A DNA stretch of 64,000 nt. Source: Acanthosoma haemorrhoidale. Lineage: Eukaryota; Arthropoda; Insecta; Hemiptera; Acanthosomatidae. Below the pieces are notes generated by a model. The model searched no databases, had not been told where the DNA came from, and worked only from the letters and a program-made list of their open reading frames with translations. The position numbers were made by a program, and so were the translations under genes. The stretch is from contig CAKNEZ010000015.1 of assembly GCA_930367205.1 (NCBI GenBank), forward strand, positions 248,001-312,000. The letters run 5' to 3'. Within the stretch, counting starts at the first letter, position 1. Each line of letters starts with the position of its first letter. This document shows positions 1 through 12,567 of this stretch, in pieces.

Positions 1-250
1 CCTTTGTTCCAACACCCTCTAAACCAATATTATAACCGTCACACCTCTGTTCTAAGACGATCTAAACCTAGACCCTCACCGTTACACGTTTGTTCCAACA
101 CGCACAAAACCTAGGCTTAAACGGTCACACCTCGGTAACACTACGATCTAGACATAGACTCTCACTGTAACACCGCTCTTCCAAAACTTTCTAAACCTAG
201 ACTCCACATGTTACACTTCTGTTCCAACACGTTCTAAACCTAGATTATAA

Positions 251-261
251 CTAGATAGATT
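251..261 (+). other. Truncated-monomer junction with filler agatagatta
   Basis: After gattataact, about 72 bp of the usual order (as at 1630-1735) is replaced by roughly ten bases, agatagatta, before acttggatctcac. The net loss of about 62 bp is not a multiple of 43, so monomer phase is broken. The same junction recurs near 2390, 3231, 6810, 7650, 10467, 13566, 29484, 33911, 46213, 49802, 50642 and 62942, marking blocks of common descent. Confidence 0.75.
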
Positions 262-659
262 AACTTGGATCTCACTGACACACCTATGTTCCAACTTAAT
301 CTAAAACAAGACTTTAAGTGTCGCACTGCTGTTCCAACACGCTCTACACCTAGACTATTACTGTTTCACCTCTGTTCCAACACGATCTAAACATAGACTC
401 TCACTGTAACACTTTTATTCCATTGCTATCTAATACTTGGATCTCACTGACATTTCTCTGTTTTAGCACGCTTTAAAACTAGGCTCTAACCATTACACGT
501 TCGTTCCAACAAGATCCAAACATACACTCTTACTGTCATACTTCTGTTCCAACACGTTCTAAACCTAGATTATAACTCCCACACCTCTGTTTTAACTTGA
601 TCTAAACCTAGACACCCACTGTCACTCTTTTGTTCCATTGCGATCTAATACTTGGATCT

Positions 660-681
660 CACTGACATTCCTCTGTTTTAG
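660..681 (+). other. Splice-acceptor-like monomer type (example)
   Basis: In this recurring monomer type CACTGAC is followed by a pyrimidine-rich attcctctgttt and then TAG. This matches the metazoan branch-point consensus (YNYURAC), a polypyrimidine tract and a 3' splice-site AG about 16 nt after the branch A. Variants end in TTTTAG, TTTCAG or TTTGCAG. There is no evidence here of transcription or of a good donor site, so this is a sequence resemblance only. Confidence 0.35.
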
Positions 682-1411
682 CACGCTCTAAACCTAGACT
701 ATTACTGTTACACCTCTGTTCCAACACGATCTAAACCTAGACTATTACTGTTACACCTCTGTTCTAACACGATCTAAACCTAGACTATAACTGTAACACC
801 TCTGTTCCAACAAGATCCACACCTAGGCTCTAACTGATATTTTTCTGTTCCAACACGCTCTAAACCTAGGATCTTACTGTCACACCTTTGTTCCAACGCC
901 CTCTAAACCTAGATTATAACTCCCACCCTTTGTTCCAACACGATCTAAACCTAGACTTCAAATGTCACACTTCTGTTTCAACACCATCCAAACCTACGTT
1001 CTTACGGTCACACCTTTCTTCCAACACCCTCTAAACCTAGATTATCCCTGTCACACCTCGGTTCTAACACGATCTAAACCTAGATTCTAAAAGTCATACT
1101 TCTGTTTCAACACGAGGCCAACCTAGGTTCTTACTGTCACACTTCTGTTCCAACATGCTCTAAACCTAGACTCTAATTGTCACACCTCTGTTCCAACACG
1201 ATCTAAACCTAGATTAAAACTGTCACGCCTCTGTTTTAACACGATCTAAACCTAGATTATAACTGTAACACCTCTGTTCCAACAAGATCCACACCTAGGC
1301 TCTAACTGATACACTTCTGTTCCAACACGCTCTAAACCTAGACTTCAAATGTCACACTTCTGTTTCAACACGATCCAAACCTAGGATCTTACTGTCACAC
1401 CTTTGTTCCAA

Positions 1412-2141
1412 CACCCTCTAAACCAATATTATAACCGTCACACCTCTGTTCTAAGACGATCTAAACCTAGACCCTCACTGTTACACGTTTGTTCCAACAC
1501 GCACAAAACCTAGGCTTAAACGGTCACACCTCGGTAACAACACAATCTAAACATAGACTCTCACTGTAACACCTCTCTTCCAAAACTTTCTAAACCTAGA
1601 CTCTAAATGTCACACTTCTGTTCCAACACGTTCTAAACCTAGATTATAACTCCCACACCTCTGTTTTAACTTGATCTAAACCTAGACACCCACTGTCACT
1701 CTTTTGTTTCATTGCGATCTAATACTTGGATCTCACTGACACACCTATGTTCCAACTCAATCTAAAACAAGACTTCAACTGTCGCACCTCTGTTCCAACA
1801 CGATCTAAACCTAGACTTCAAATGTCACACTTCTGTTTTAACACGATCTAAACCTAGACTCTCACTGTCACACTTTTATTCCATTGCTATCTAATACTTA
1901 GATTCACTGACATTCCTCTGTTTTAGCACGCTCTAAACCTAGACTATTACTGATACACCTCTGTTCCAACACGATCTAAACATAGACTCTTACTGTCACA
2001 CCTCTGTTCCATTGCGATCTAAACCTTGGATCTCACTGTCACACTTTTGTTCCAACACGCTCTAAACCTAGACTTCAAATGTCACACTTCTGTTTCAACA
2101 CGATCCAAACCTAGGATCTTACTGTCACACCTTTGTTCCAA
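1412..2141 (+). repeat. 730-bp 17-mer sub-repeat, single copy in block A0
   Basis: It runs from caccctctaaaccaatatta to the next caccctcta at 2142. It contains 17 monomers: 16 of 43 bp and one of 42 bp (the monomer with ttagattcactga, which has lost one base), which explains the length of 730. The same unit is triplicated at 4381-6570. Confidence 0.88.
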
Positions 2142-4380
2142 CACCCTCTAAACCTAGATTATAACCGTCACACCTCTGTTCTAAGACGATCTAAACCTAG
2201 ACTCTCACTGTTACACGTTTGTTCCAACACGCACAAAACCTAGGCTTAAACGGTAACACCTCGGTAACAACACGATCTAAACATAGACTCTCACTGTAAC
2301 ACCTCTCTTCCAAAACTTTCTAAACCTAGACTCCAAATTTCACATTTCTGTTCCAACACGTTCTAAACCTAGATTATAACTAGATAGATTAACTTGGATC
2401 TCACTGACACACCTATGTTCCAACTTAATCTAAAACAAGACTTTAATTGACGCACTTTTGTTTCAACACAATCCAAACCTAGGATCTTACTGTCACACCT
2501 TTGTTCCAACGCCCTCTAAACCTAGATTATAACTCCCACCCTTTGTTCCAACACGATCTAAACCTAGACTTCAAATGTCACACTTCTGTTTCAACACCAT
2601 CCAAACCTACGTTCTTACGGTCACACCTTTCTTCCAACACCCTCTAAACCTAGATTATCCCTGTCACACCTCGGTTCTAACACGATCTAAACCTAGATTC
2701 TAAAAGTCATACTTCTGTTTCAAGACGAGGCCAACCTAGGTTCTTACTGTCACACTTCTGTTCCAACACGATCTAAACCTAGATTAAAACTGTCACGCCT
2801 CTGTTTTAACACGATCTAAACCTAGATTATAACTGTAACACCTCTGTTCCAACAAGATCCACACCTAGGCTCTAACTGATACACTTCTGTTCCAACACGC
2901 TCTAAACCTAGACTTCAAATGTCACACTTCTGTTTCAACACGATCCAAACCTAGGATCTTACTGTCACACCTTTGTTCCAACACCCTCTAAACCAATATT
3001 ATAACCGTCACACCTCTGTTCTAAGACGATCTAAACCTAGACCCTCACCGTTACACGTTTGTTCCAACACGCACAAAACCTAGGCTTAAACGGTCACACC
3101 TCGGTAACACTACGATCTAGACATAGACTCTCACTGTAACACCGCTCTTCCAAAACTTTCTAAACCTAGACTCCACATGTTACACTTCTGTTCCAACACG
3201 TTCTAAACCTAGATTATAACTAGATAGATTAACTTGGATCTCACTGACACACCTATGTTCCAACTTAATCTAAAACAAGACTTTAAGTGTCGCACTGCTG
3301 TTCCAACACGCTCTACACCTAGACTATTACTGTTTCACCTCTGTTCCAACACGATCTAAACATAGACTCTCACTGTAACACTTTTATTCCATTGCTATCT
3401 AATACTTGGATCTCACTGACATTTCTCTGTTTTAGCACGCTTTAAAACTAGGCTCTAACCATTACACGTTCGTTCCAACAAGATCCAAACATACACTCTT
3501 ACTGTCATACTTCTGTTCCAACACGTTCTAAACCTAGATTATAACTCCCACACCTCTGTTTTAACTTGATCTAAACCTAGACACCCACTGTCACTCTTTT
3601 GTTCCATTGCGATCTAATACTTGGATCTCACTGACATTCCTCTGTTTTAGCACGCTCTAAACCTAGACTATTACTGTTACACCTCTGTTCCAACACGATC
3701 TAAACCTAGACTATTACTGTTACACCTCTGTTCTAACACGATCTAAACCTAGACTATAACTGTAACACCTCTGTTCCAACAAGATCCACACCTAGGCTCT
3801 AACTGATATTTTTCTGTTCCAACACGCTCTAAACCTAGGATCTTACTGTCACACCTTTGTTCCAACGCCCTCTAAACCTAGATTATAACTCCCACCCTTT
3901 GTTCCAACACGATCTAAACCTAGACTTCAAATGTCACACTTCTGTTTCAACACCATCCAAACCTACGTTCTTACGGTCACACCATTCTTCCAACACCCTC
4001 TAAACCTAGATTATCCCTGTCACACCTCGGTTCTAACACGATCTAAACCTAGATTCTAAAAGTCATACTTCTGTTTCAACACGAGGCCAACCTAGGTTCT
4101 TACTGTCACACTTCTGTTCCAACATGCTCTAAACCTAGACTTTAATTGTCACACCTCTGTTCCAACACGATCTAAACCTAGATTAAAACTGTCACGCCTC
4201 TGTTTTAACACGATCTAAACCTAGATTATAACTGTAACACCTCTGTTCCAACAAGATCCACACCTAGGCTCTAACTGATACACTTCTGTTCCAACACGCT
4301 CTAAACCTAGACTTCAAATGTCACACTTCTGTTTCAACACGATCCAAACCTAGGATCTTACTGTCACACCTTTGTTCCAA

Positions 4381-5110
4381 CACCCTCTAAACCAATATTA
4401 TAACCGTCACACCTCTGTTCTAAGACGATCTAAACCTAGACCCTCACTGTTACACGTTTGTTCCAACACGCACAAAACCTAGGCTTAAACGGTCACACCT
4501 CGGTAACAACACAATCTAAACATAGACTCTCACTGTAACACCTCTCTTCCAAAACTTTCTAAACCTAGACTCCAAATGTCACACTTCTGTTCCAACACGT
4601 TCTAAACCTAGATTATAACTCCCACACCTCTGTTTTAACTTGATCTAAACCTAGACACCCACTGTCACTCTTTTGTTTCATTGCGATCTAATACTTGGAT
4701 CTCACTGACACACCTATGTTCCAACTCAATCTAAAACAAGACTTTAACTGTCGCACCTCTGTTCCAACACGATCTAAACCTAGACTTCAAATGTCACACT
4801 TCTGTTTTAACACGATCTAAACCTAGACTCTCACTGTCACACTTTTATTCCATTGCTATCTAATACTTAGATTCACTGACATTCCTCTGTTTTAGCACGC
4901 TCTAAACCTAGACTATTACTGATACACCTCTGTTCCAACACGATCTAAACATAGACTCTTACTGTCACACCTCTGTTCCATTGCGATCTAAACCTTGGAT
5001 CTCACTGTCACACTTTTGTTCCAACACGCTCTAAACCTAGACTTCAAATGTCACACTTCTGTTTCAACACGATCCAAACCTAGGATCTTACTGTCACACC
5101 TTTGTTCCAA
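4381..5110 (+). repeat. 730-bp 17-mer, copy 1 of 3 in A1
   Basis: The unit starts at caccctctaaaccaatatta, and its neighbours start the same way at 5111 and 5841. Its 17 monomers match the A0 copy at 1412-2141. This copy has aaacggtcac and ccaaatgtcac at the sites where copies 2 and 3 differ. Confidence 0.9.
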
Positions 5111-5840
5111 CACCCTCTAAACCAATATTATAACCGTCACACCTCTGTTCTAAGACGATCTAAACCTAGACCCTCACTGTTACACGTTTGTTCCAACACG
5201 CACAAAACCTAGGCTTAAATGGTCACACCTCGGTAACAACACAATCTAAACATAGACTCTCACTGTAACACCTCTCTTCCAAAACTTTCTAAACCTAGAC
5301 TCTAAATGTCACACTTCTGTTCCAACACGTTCTAAACCTAGATTATAACTTCCACACCTCTGTTTAAACTTGATCTAAACCTAGACACCCACTGTCACTC
5401 TTTTGTTTCATTGCGATCTAATACTTGGATCTCACTGACACACCTATGTTCCAACTCAATCTAAAACAAGACTTCAACTGTCGCACCTCTGTTCCAACAC
5501 GATCTAAACCTAGACTTCAAATGTCACACTTCTGTTTTAACACGATCTAAACCTAGACTTTCACTGTCACACTTTTATTCCATTGCTATCTAATACTTAG
5601 ATTCACTGACATTCCTCTGTTTTAGCACGCTCTAAACCTAGACTATTACTGATACACCTCTGTTCCAACACGATCTAAACATAGACTCTTACTGTCACAC
5701 CTCTGTTCCATTGCGATCTAAACCTTGGATCTCACTGTCACACTTTTGTTCCAACACGCTCTAAACCTAGACTTCAAATGTCACACTTCTGTTTCAACAC
5801 GATCCAAACCTAGGATCTTACTGTCACACCTTTGTTCCAA
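5111..5840 (+). repeat. 730-bp 17-mer, copy 2 of 3 in A1
   Basis: This copy is marked by private variants: aaatggtcac near 5218 and a gtttaaactt monomer near 5363. Both recur in the equivalent middle copies of the later giant units (near 31480 and 48209), so the triplication is older than the giant-unit amplification. Confidence 0.9.
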
Positions 5841-6570
5841 CTCCCTCTAAACCAATATTATAACCGTCACACCTCTGTTCTAAGACGATCTAAACCTAGA
5901 CCCTCACTGTTACAGGTTTGTTCCAACACGCACAAAACCTAGGCTTAAACGGTCACACCTCGGTAACAACACAATCTAAACATAGACTCTCACTGTAACA
6001 CCTCTCTTCCAAAACTTTCTAAACCTAGACTCCAAATTTCACACTTCTGTTCCAACACGTTCTAAACCTAGATTATAACTCCCACACCTCTGTTTTAACT
6101 TGATCTAAACCTAGACACCCACTGTCACTCTTTTGTTTCATTGCGATCTAATACTTGGATCTCACTGACACACCTATGTTCCAACTCAATCTAAAACAAG
6201 ACTTCAACTGTCGCACCTCTGTTCCAACACGATCTAAACCTAGACTTCAAATGTCACACTTCTGTTTTAACACGATCTAAACCTAGACTCTCACTGTCAC
6301 ACTTTTATTCCATTGCTATCTAATACTTAGATTCACTGACATTCCTCTGTTTTAGCACGCTCTAAACCTAGACTATTACTGATACACCTCTGTTCCAACA
6401 CGATCTAAACATAGACTCTTACTGTCACACCTCTGTTCCATTGCGATCTAAACCTTGGATCTCACTGTCACACTTTTGTTCCAACACGCTCTAAACCTAG
6501 ACTTCAAATGTCACACTTCTGTTTCAACACGATCCAAACCTAGGATCTTACTGTCACACCTTTGTTCCAA
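5841..6570 (+). repeat. 730-bp 17-mer, copy 3 of 3 in A1
   Basis: This copy is marked by acaggtttg near 5913 and ccaaatttcac near 6032, again retained in the later giant units (near 32173 and 48902). The next monomer group, from 6571, starts with the alternative cctagattataacc form and leads into the diverged end of block A1. Confidence 0.9.
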
Positions 6571-7398
6571 CACCCTCTAAACCTAGATTATAACCGTCAC
6601 ACCTCTGTTCTAAGACGATCTAAACCTAGACTCTCACTGTTACACGTTTGTTCCAACACGCACAAAACCTAGGCTTAAACGGTAACACCTCGGTAACAAC
6701 ACGATCTAAACATAGACTCTCACTGTAACACCTCTCTTCCAAAACTTTCTAAACCTAGACTCCAAATTTCACACTTCTGTTCCAACACGTTCTAAACCTA
6801 GATTATAACTAGATAGATTAACTTGGATCTCACTGACACACCTATGTTCCAACTTAATCTAAAACAAGACTTTAATTGACGCACTTTTGTTTCAACACAA
6901 TCCAAACCTAGGATCTTACTGTCACACCTTTGTTCCAACGCCCTCTAAACCTAGATTATAACTCCCACCCTTTGTTCCAACACGATCTAAACCTAGACTT
7001 CAAATGTCACACTTCTGTTTCAACACCATCCAAACCTACGTTCTTACGGTCACACCTTTCTTCCAACACCCTCTAAACCTAGATTATCCCTGTCACACCT
7101 CGGTTCTAACACGATCTAAACCTAGATTCTAAAAGTCATACTTCTGTTTCAAGACGAGGCCAACCTAGGTTCTTACTGTCACACTTCTGTTCCAACACGA
7201 TCTAAACCTAGATTAAAACTGTCACTCCTCTGTTTTAACACGATCTAAACCTAGATTATAACTGTAACACCTCTGTTCCAACAAGATCCACACCTAGGCT
7301 CTAACTGATACACTTCTGTTCCAACACGCTCTAAACCTAGACTTCAAATGTCACACTTCTGTTTCAACACGATCCAAACCTAGGATCTTACTGTCACA

Positions 7399-8148
7399 CC
7401 TTTGTTCCAACACCCTCTAAACCAATATTATAACCGTCACACCTCTGTTCTAAGACGATCTAAACCTAGACCCTCACCGTTACACGTTTGTTCCAACACG
7501 CACAAAACCTAGGCTTAAACGGTCACACCTCGGTAACACTACGATCTAGACATAGACTCTCACTGTAACACCGCTCTTCCAAAACTTTCTAAACCTAGAC
7601 TCCACATGTTACACTTCTGTTCCAACACGTTCTAAACCTAGATTATAACTAGATAGATTAACTTGGATCTCACTGACACACCTATGTTCCAACTTAATCT
7701 AAAACAAGACTTTAAGTGTCGCACTGCTGTTCCAACACGCTCTACACCTAGACTATTACTGTTTCACCTCTGTTCCAACACGATCTAAACATAGACTCTC
7801 ACTGTAACACTTTTATTCCATTGCTATCTAATACTTGGATCTCACTGACATTTCTCTGTTTTAGCACGCTTTAAAACTAGGCTCTAACCATTACACGTTC
7901 GTTCCAACAAGATCCAAACATACACTCTTACTGTCATACTTCTGTTCCAACACGTTCTAAACCTAGATTATAACTCCCACACCTCTGTTTTAACTTGATC
8001 TAAACCTAGACACCCACTGTCACTCTTTTGTTCCATTGCGATCTAATACTTGGATCTCACTGACATTCCTCTGTTTTAGCACGCTCTAAACCTAGACTAT
8101 TACTGTTACACCTCTGTTCCAACACGATCTAAACCTAGACTATTACTG
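7399..8148 (+). repeat. Block A2: truncated A-type block (about 750 bp)
   Basis: It aligns with A1 from 2970 at an offset of 4,429 bp until about 8148. There the monomer order changes: A1 continues with a ttctaacacg monomer and A2 with a ttttaacacg monomer. The right edge is approximate because the flanking monomers are alike. Confidence 0.75.
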
Positions 8149-9146
8149 TCACACCTCTGTTTTAACACGATCTAAACCTAGATTCTAAATGTCATACTTC
8201 TGTTTCAACACAAGGCAAACCTAGGTTCTTACTGTCACACTTCTGTTCCAACATACTCTAAACCTAGACTCTAATTGTCACACCTCTGTTCCAACACGCT
8301 ATAAACCTACATTATAACTGTCACACCTCCGTTTTAACACGATCTAAACCTAGATTCTCACTGTCACACTTTTATTCCATTGCTATCTAATACTTGAATC
8401 TCACTGACATTCCTCTGTTTCAGCACGCTCTAAACCTAGACTATTACTGTTACACCTTTGTTCCAACAAGATCTAAAACTAGGCTTTTACTGTTACTCGT
8501 TTGTTCCAACACGCACAAAACCTAGGCTTAGACGGTCACACCTCGGTAACAACACGATCTAAACATAGACTCTCACTGTAACACCTCTCTTCCAAAACTT
8601 TCTAAACCTAGACTCCAAATGTCACACTTCTTTTCCAACACGTTCTAAACCTACATTATAACTGTCACAACTCTGTTTTAACACGATCTAAACCTAGACT
8701 CTCACTGTCACACTTTTATTCCATTGCTATCTAATACTTGGATCTCACTGACATTCCTCTGTTTTAGCACGCTCTAAACCTAGACTATAAATTTAACACC
8801 TCTGTTCCAACACGCTCTAAAACTAGGCTCTAACCATTATACGTTCGTTCCAACAAAATCCAAACATACACTCTTACTTTCACACCTCTGTTCCATTGCG
8901 ATCTAAACCTAGACTTCAAATGTCACACATCAGTTCCAACAAGATCCACACCTAGGCTCTAACTGATACACTTCTGTTCCAACATGCTCTAAACCTACAT
9001 TATAACTGTCACACCTCTGTTTTAACACGATCTAAACCTAGACTCTCACTGTCACACTTTTATTCCATTGCTATCTAATACTTATATCTCACTGACATTC
9101 CTCTGTTCTAGCACGCTCTAAACCTAGACTATTACTGTTACACCTC
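8149..9146 (+). repeat. Segment B: mosaic of 43-bp monomers
   Basis: This stretch of about 1 kb links block A2 to the C duplication and has no long tandem period of its own that I could see. The left part, up to 8584, is retained in the 16.7-kb units (34411-34846). From 8585 onward it is absent from them, because their first deletion starts here. There is no gene or unique DNA. Confidence 0.65.
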
Positions 9147-9296
9147 TGTTCCAACACGATCTAAACCTAGACTATAAATGTAACACCTCTGTTCCAAAAC
9201 GCTCTAAAACTAGGCTCTAACCATTACACGTTCTTTCCAACACGATCCAAACATAGACTCTTACTGTCACACCTCTGTTCCATTGCGATCTAAACC

Positions 9297-9468
9297 TTGG
9301 ATCTCACTGTCAAACTTTTGTTCCAACGCTCTCTAAACCTAGACTTCAAATGTCACACTTCTGTTTCAACGCGATCCAAACCTTGGATCTCACTGTCAAA
9401 CTTTTGTTCCAACGCTCTCTAAACCTAGACTTCAAATGTCACACTTCTGTTTCAACGCGATCCAAACC
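9297..9468 (+). repeat. 86-bp dimer tandem duplication in C1
   Basis: Two consecutive two-monomer units each run from ttggatctcactgtcaaac through a tttcaacgcgatcc monomer; the ttgg starts are at 9297 and 9383. The dimer carries private variants (gtcaaac, aacgctctct, aacgcg), so this is a recent local duplication. It was copied with the larger block to 12396. Confidence 0.85.
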
Positions 9469-10842
9469 TAGGTTCTTACTGTCACACCTTTGTTCCAACA
9501 CCTTCTAAACCTAGATTATAACTCCCACACCTCTGTTTTAACATGATCTAAACCTAGAAACCCACTGTCACTCTTTTGTTCCATTGCGATCTAATACTTG
9601 GATTCACTGACATTCCTCTGTTTTAGCCCGCTCTAAACCTAGACTATTACTGTTACTCCTCTGTTCCAACACGATCTAAACATAGACTCTTACTGTCACG
9701 CCTCTGTTCCATTGCGATCTAAACCTTGGATCTCACTGTCACACTTTTGTTCCAACACGCTCTAAACCTAGACTTCAAATGTCACACTTCTGTTTCAACA
9801 CAATCCAAACCTAGGATCTTACTGTCACACCTTTGTTCCAACGCCCTCTAAACCTAGATTATAACTCCCACCCTTTGTTCCAACACGATCTAAACCTAGA
9901 CTTCAAATGTCACACTTCTGTTTCAACACCATCCAAACCTACGTTCTTACGGTCACACCTTTCTTCCAACACCCTCTAAACCTAGATTATCCCTGTCACA
10001 CCTCGGTTCTAACACGATCTAAACCTAGATTCTAAAAGTCATACTTCTGTTTCAACACGAGGCCAACCTAGGTTCTTACTGTCACACTTCTGTTCCAACA
10101 TGCTCTAAACCTAGACTCTAATTGTCACACCTCTATTCCAACACGATCTAAACCTAGATTAAAACTGTCACACTTCTGTTTCAACACGATCCAAACCTAG
10201 GATCTTACTGTCACACCTTTGTTCCAACACCCTCTAAACCAATATTATAACCGTCACACCTCTGTTCTAAGACGATCTAAACCTAGACCCTCACTGTTAC
10301 ACGTTTGTTCCAACACGCACAAAACCTAGGCTTAAACGGTCACACCTCGGTAACAACACGATCTAAACATAGACTCTCACTGTAACACCTCTCTTCCAAA
10401 ACTTTCTAAACCTAGACTCCAAATTTCACATTTCTGTTCCAACACGTTCTAAACCTAGATTATAACTAGATAGATTAACTTGGATCTCACTGACACACCT
10501 ATGTTCCAACTTAATCTAAAACAAGACTTTAATTGACGCACTGCTGTTCCAACACGCTCTACACCTAGACTATTACTGTTTCACCTCTGTTCCAACACGA
10601 TCTAAACATAGACTCTCACTGTAACACTTTTATTCCATTGCTATCTAATACTTGGATCTCACTGACATTTCTCTGTTTTAGCACGCTTTAAAACTAGGCT
10701 CTAACGATTACACGTTCGTTCCAACAAGATCCAAACATACACTCTTACTGTCACACTTCTGTTCCAACACGTTCTAAACCTAGATTATAACTCCCACACC
10801 TCTGTTTTAACTTGATCTAAACCTAGACACCCACTGTCACTC

Positions 10843-10862
10843 TTTTGTTCCACTTTAATTGT
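10843..10862 (+). other. Out-of-phase monomer junction ttgttcca/ctttaatt
   Basis: The usual continuation after cttttgttcca is ttgcgatctaatac. Here it jumps to ctttaattgtcgcactg, which belongs to a later monomer. The same join occurs near 13945, 35065 and 51794, tying C1, C2 and the short units to one ancestral deletion. Confidence 0.72.
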
Positions 10863-11603
10863 CGCACTGCTGTTCCAACACGCTCTACACCTAGACTATT
10901 ACTGTTTCACCTCTGTTCCAACACGATCTAAACCTAGACTTCAAATGTCACACTTCTGTTTCAACACGAGGCAAACCTAGGTTCTTACTGTCACACTTCT
11001 GTTCCAACATGCTCTAAACCTAGACTCTAATAGTCACACCGCTGTTCCAACACGATCTAAACCAGATTAAAACTGTCACGCCTCGGTTTTAACACGATCT
11101 AAACCTAGATTATAACTGTAACACCTCTGTTCCAACAAGATCCACACTTAGGCTCTAACTGATACAATTCTGTTCCAACACGCTATAAACCTACATTATA
11201 ACTGTCACACCTCTGTTTTAACGAGATCTAAACCTAGACTCTCACTGTCACACTTTTATTCCATTGCTATCTAATACTTGGATCTCACTGACATTCCTCT
11301 GTTTTAGCACGCTCTAAACCTAGACTATTACTGTTACACCTCTGTTCCAACACGATCTAAACCTAGACTATAAATTTAACACTTCTGTTCCAACACCTTC
11401 TAAACCTAGATTATAACTCCCACACCTCTGTTTTAACATGATCTAAACCTAGAAACCCACTGTCACTCTTTTGTTCCATTGCGATCTAATACTTGGATCT
11501 CACTGACACACCTATGTTCCAACTCAATCTAAAACAAGACTTTAACTGTCGCACCTCTGTTCCAACACGATCTAAACCTAGACTTCAAATGTCACACTTC
11601 TGT

Positions 11604-11609
11604 TTTAAA
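11604..11609 (+). other. Single extra A in C1 (frame-shifting indel)
   Basis: C1 reads ttttaaacacg where C2 and most other copies read ttttaacacg. The extra base changes the C1-C2 offset from 3,228 to 3,227. It allows the otherwise blocked reading frame 11493-11678 to stay open. Confidence 0.8.
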
Positions 11610-12395
11610 CACGATCTAAACCTAGACTCTCACTGTCACACTTTTATTCCATTGCTATCTAATACTTGGATTCACTGACATTCCTCTGTTTTAGCCCGCT
11701 CTAAACCTAGACTATTACTGTTACACCTCTGGTCTAACACGATCTAAACATAGACTCTTACTGTCACACCTCTGTTCCAAAACGATCTAAACCTAGACTA
11801 TAAATTTAACACCTCTGTTCCAACACCCTCTAAAACTAGGCTCTAACCATTACAGGTTCGTTCCAACAAGATCCAAACATAGACTCTTACTGTCACACCT
11901 CTGTTCCATTGCGATCTAAACCTGGGATCTCACTGTCACACTTCTGTTCCAACACGCTCTAAACCTAGACTTCTAATGTCTCACCTCTGTTCCAACAAGA
12001 TCCACACCTAGGCTCTAACTGATACTTTTCTGTTCCAACACGCTCTGAACCTAGATTATAACTGTCACACCTCTGTTTTAACGAGATCTAAACCTAGACT
12101 ATAAATTTAACACTTCTGTTCCAACACCCTCTAAACCTAGACTTCAAATGTCACACTTCTGTTTCAACACGATCCAAACCTTGGATCTTATTGTCACATC
12201 TTTGTTCCAACACCCTCTAAACCAATATTATAACCGTCACACTTCTGTTCCAACACGATCTAAACCTAGACTATAAATGTAACACCTCTGTTCCAAAACG
12301 CTCTAAAACTAGGCTCTAACCATTACACGTTCTTTCCAACACGATCCAAACATAGACTCTTACTGTCACACCTCTGTTCCATTGCGATCTAAACC

Positions 12396-12567
12396 TTGGA
12401 TCTCACTGTCAAACTTTTGTTCCAACGCTCTCTAAACCTAGACTTCAAATGTCACACTTCTGTTTCAACGCGATCCAAACCTTGGATCTCACTGTCAAAC
12501 TTTTGTTCCAACGCTCTCTAAACCTAGACTTCAAATGTCACACTTCTGTTTCAACGCGATCCAAACC
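12396..12567 (+). repeat. 86-bp dimer tandem duplication in C2
   Basis: It is the counterpart of 9297-9468 at exactly +3,099 bp, with the same private variants. The dimer duplication therefore preceded duplication of the whole C block. Confidence 0.83.

Larger units (their letters stand above)
1..2969 (+). repeat. Block A0: 2,969-bp sub-repeat with one 17-mer
   Basis: This block recurs at 2970, where the same opening (cctttgttcc, then the unusual accaatattataacc monomer and accctcaccg) reappears at a spacing of 2,969 bp. It differs from the next block in carrying one copy of the 730-bp 17-mer (1412-2141) instead of three. A truncated monomer with the filler-like agatagatta lies near 251-261 and again near 2390. 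The last part, 2743-2969, matches the start of each giant unit at 29005, 45734 and 62463. Confidence 0.88.
2970..7398 (+). repeat. Block A1: 4,429-bp sub-repeat with three 17-mers
   Basis: It begins with the same cctttgttccaacaccctct opening as position 1 and ends where that opening recurs at 7399. Its length equals that of block A0 plus exactly two 730-bp 17-mers (2,969 + 1,460 = 4,429). The flanks of the triplication match A0 with only scattered substitutions. Confidence 0.88.
9147..12245 (+). repeat. Block C1: 3,099-bp sub-repeat
   Basis: It is the first of two tandem copies. The string aacacctctgttccaaaacg at 9182 recurs at 12281, a spacing of 3,099 bp. It includes an 86-bp dimer duplication and one extra A near 11604-11609 compared with C2. 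It is wholly absent from the 16.7-kb units. The edges are estimated from where similarity to C2 begins and ends. Confidence 0.82.

Noticed and set aside
499..515. CENP-B-box-like motif in gttcgttccaacaagat monomers
   Set aside because: TTCG and the central A fit the CENP-B box pattern, but the essential CGGG is replaced by AAGA. The motif is limited to one monomer class. The match is too weak to call a binding site.
11493..11678. 61-codon open frame in C1
   Set aside because: It starts at TTG and lies wholly in satellite monomers. It is open only because of one extra A near 11604-11609 that is absent from the sister copy. It has no recognisable domain and the peptide simply reads the repeat.
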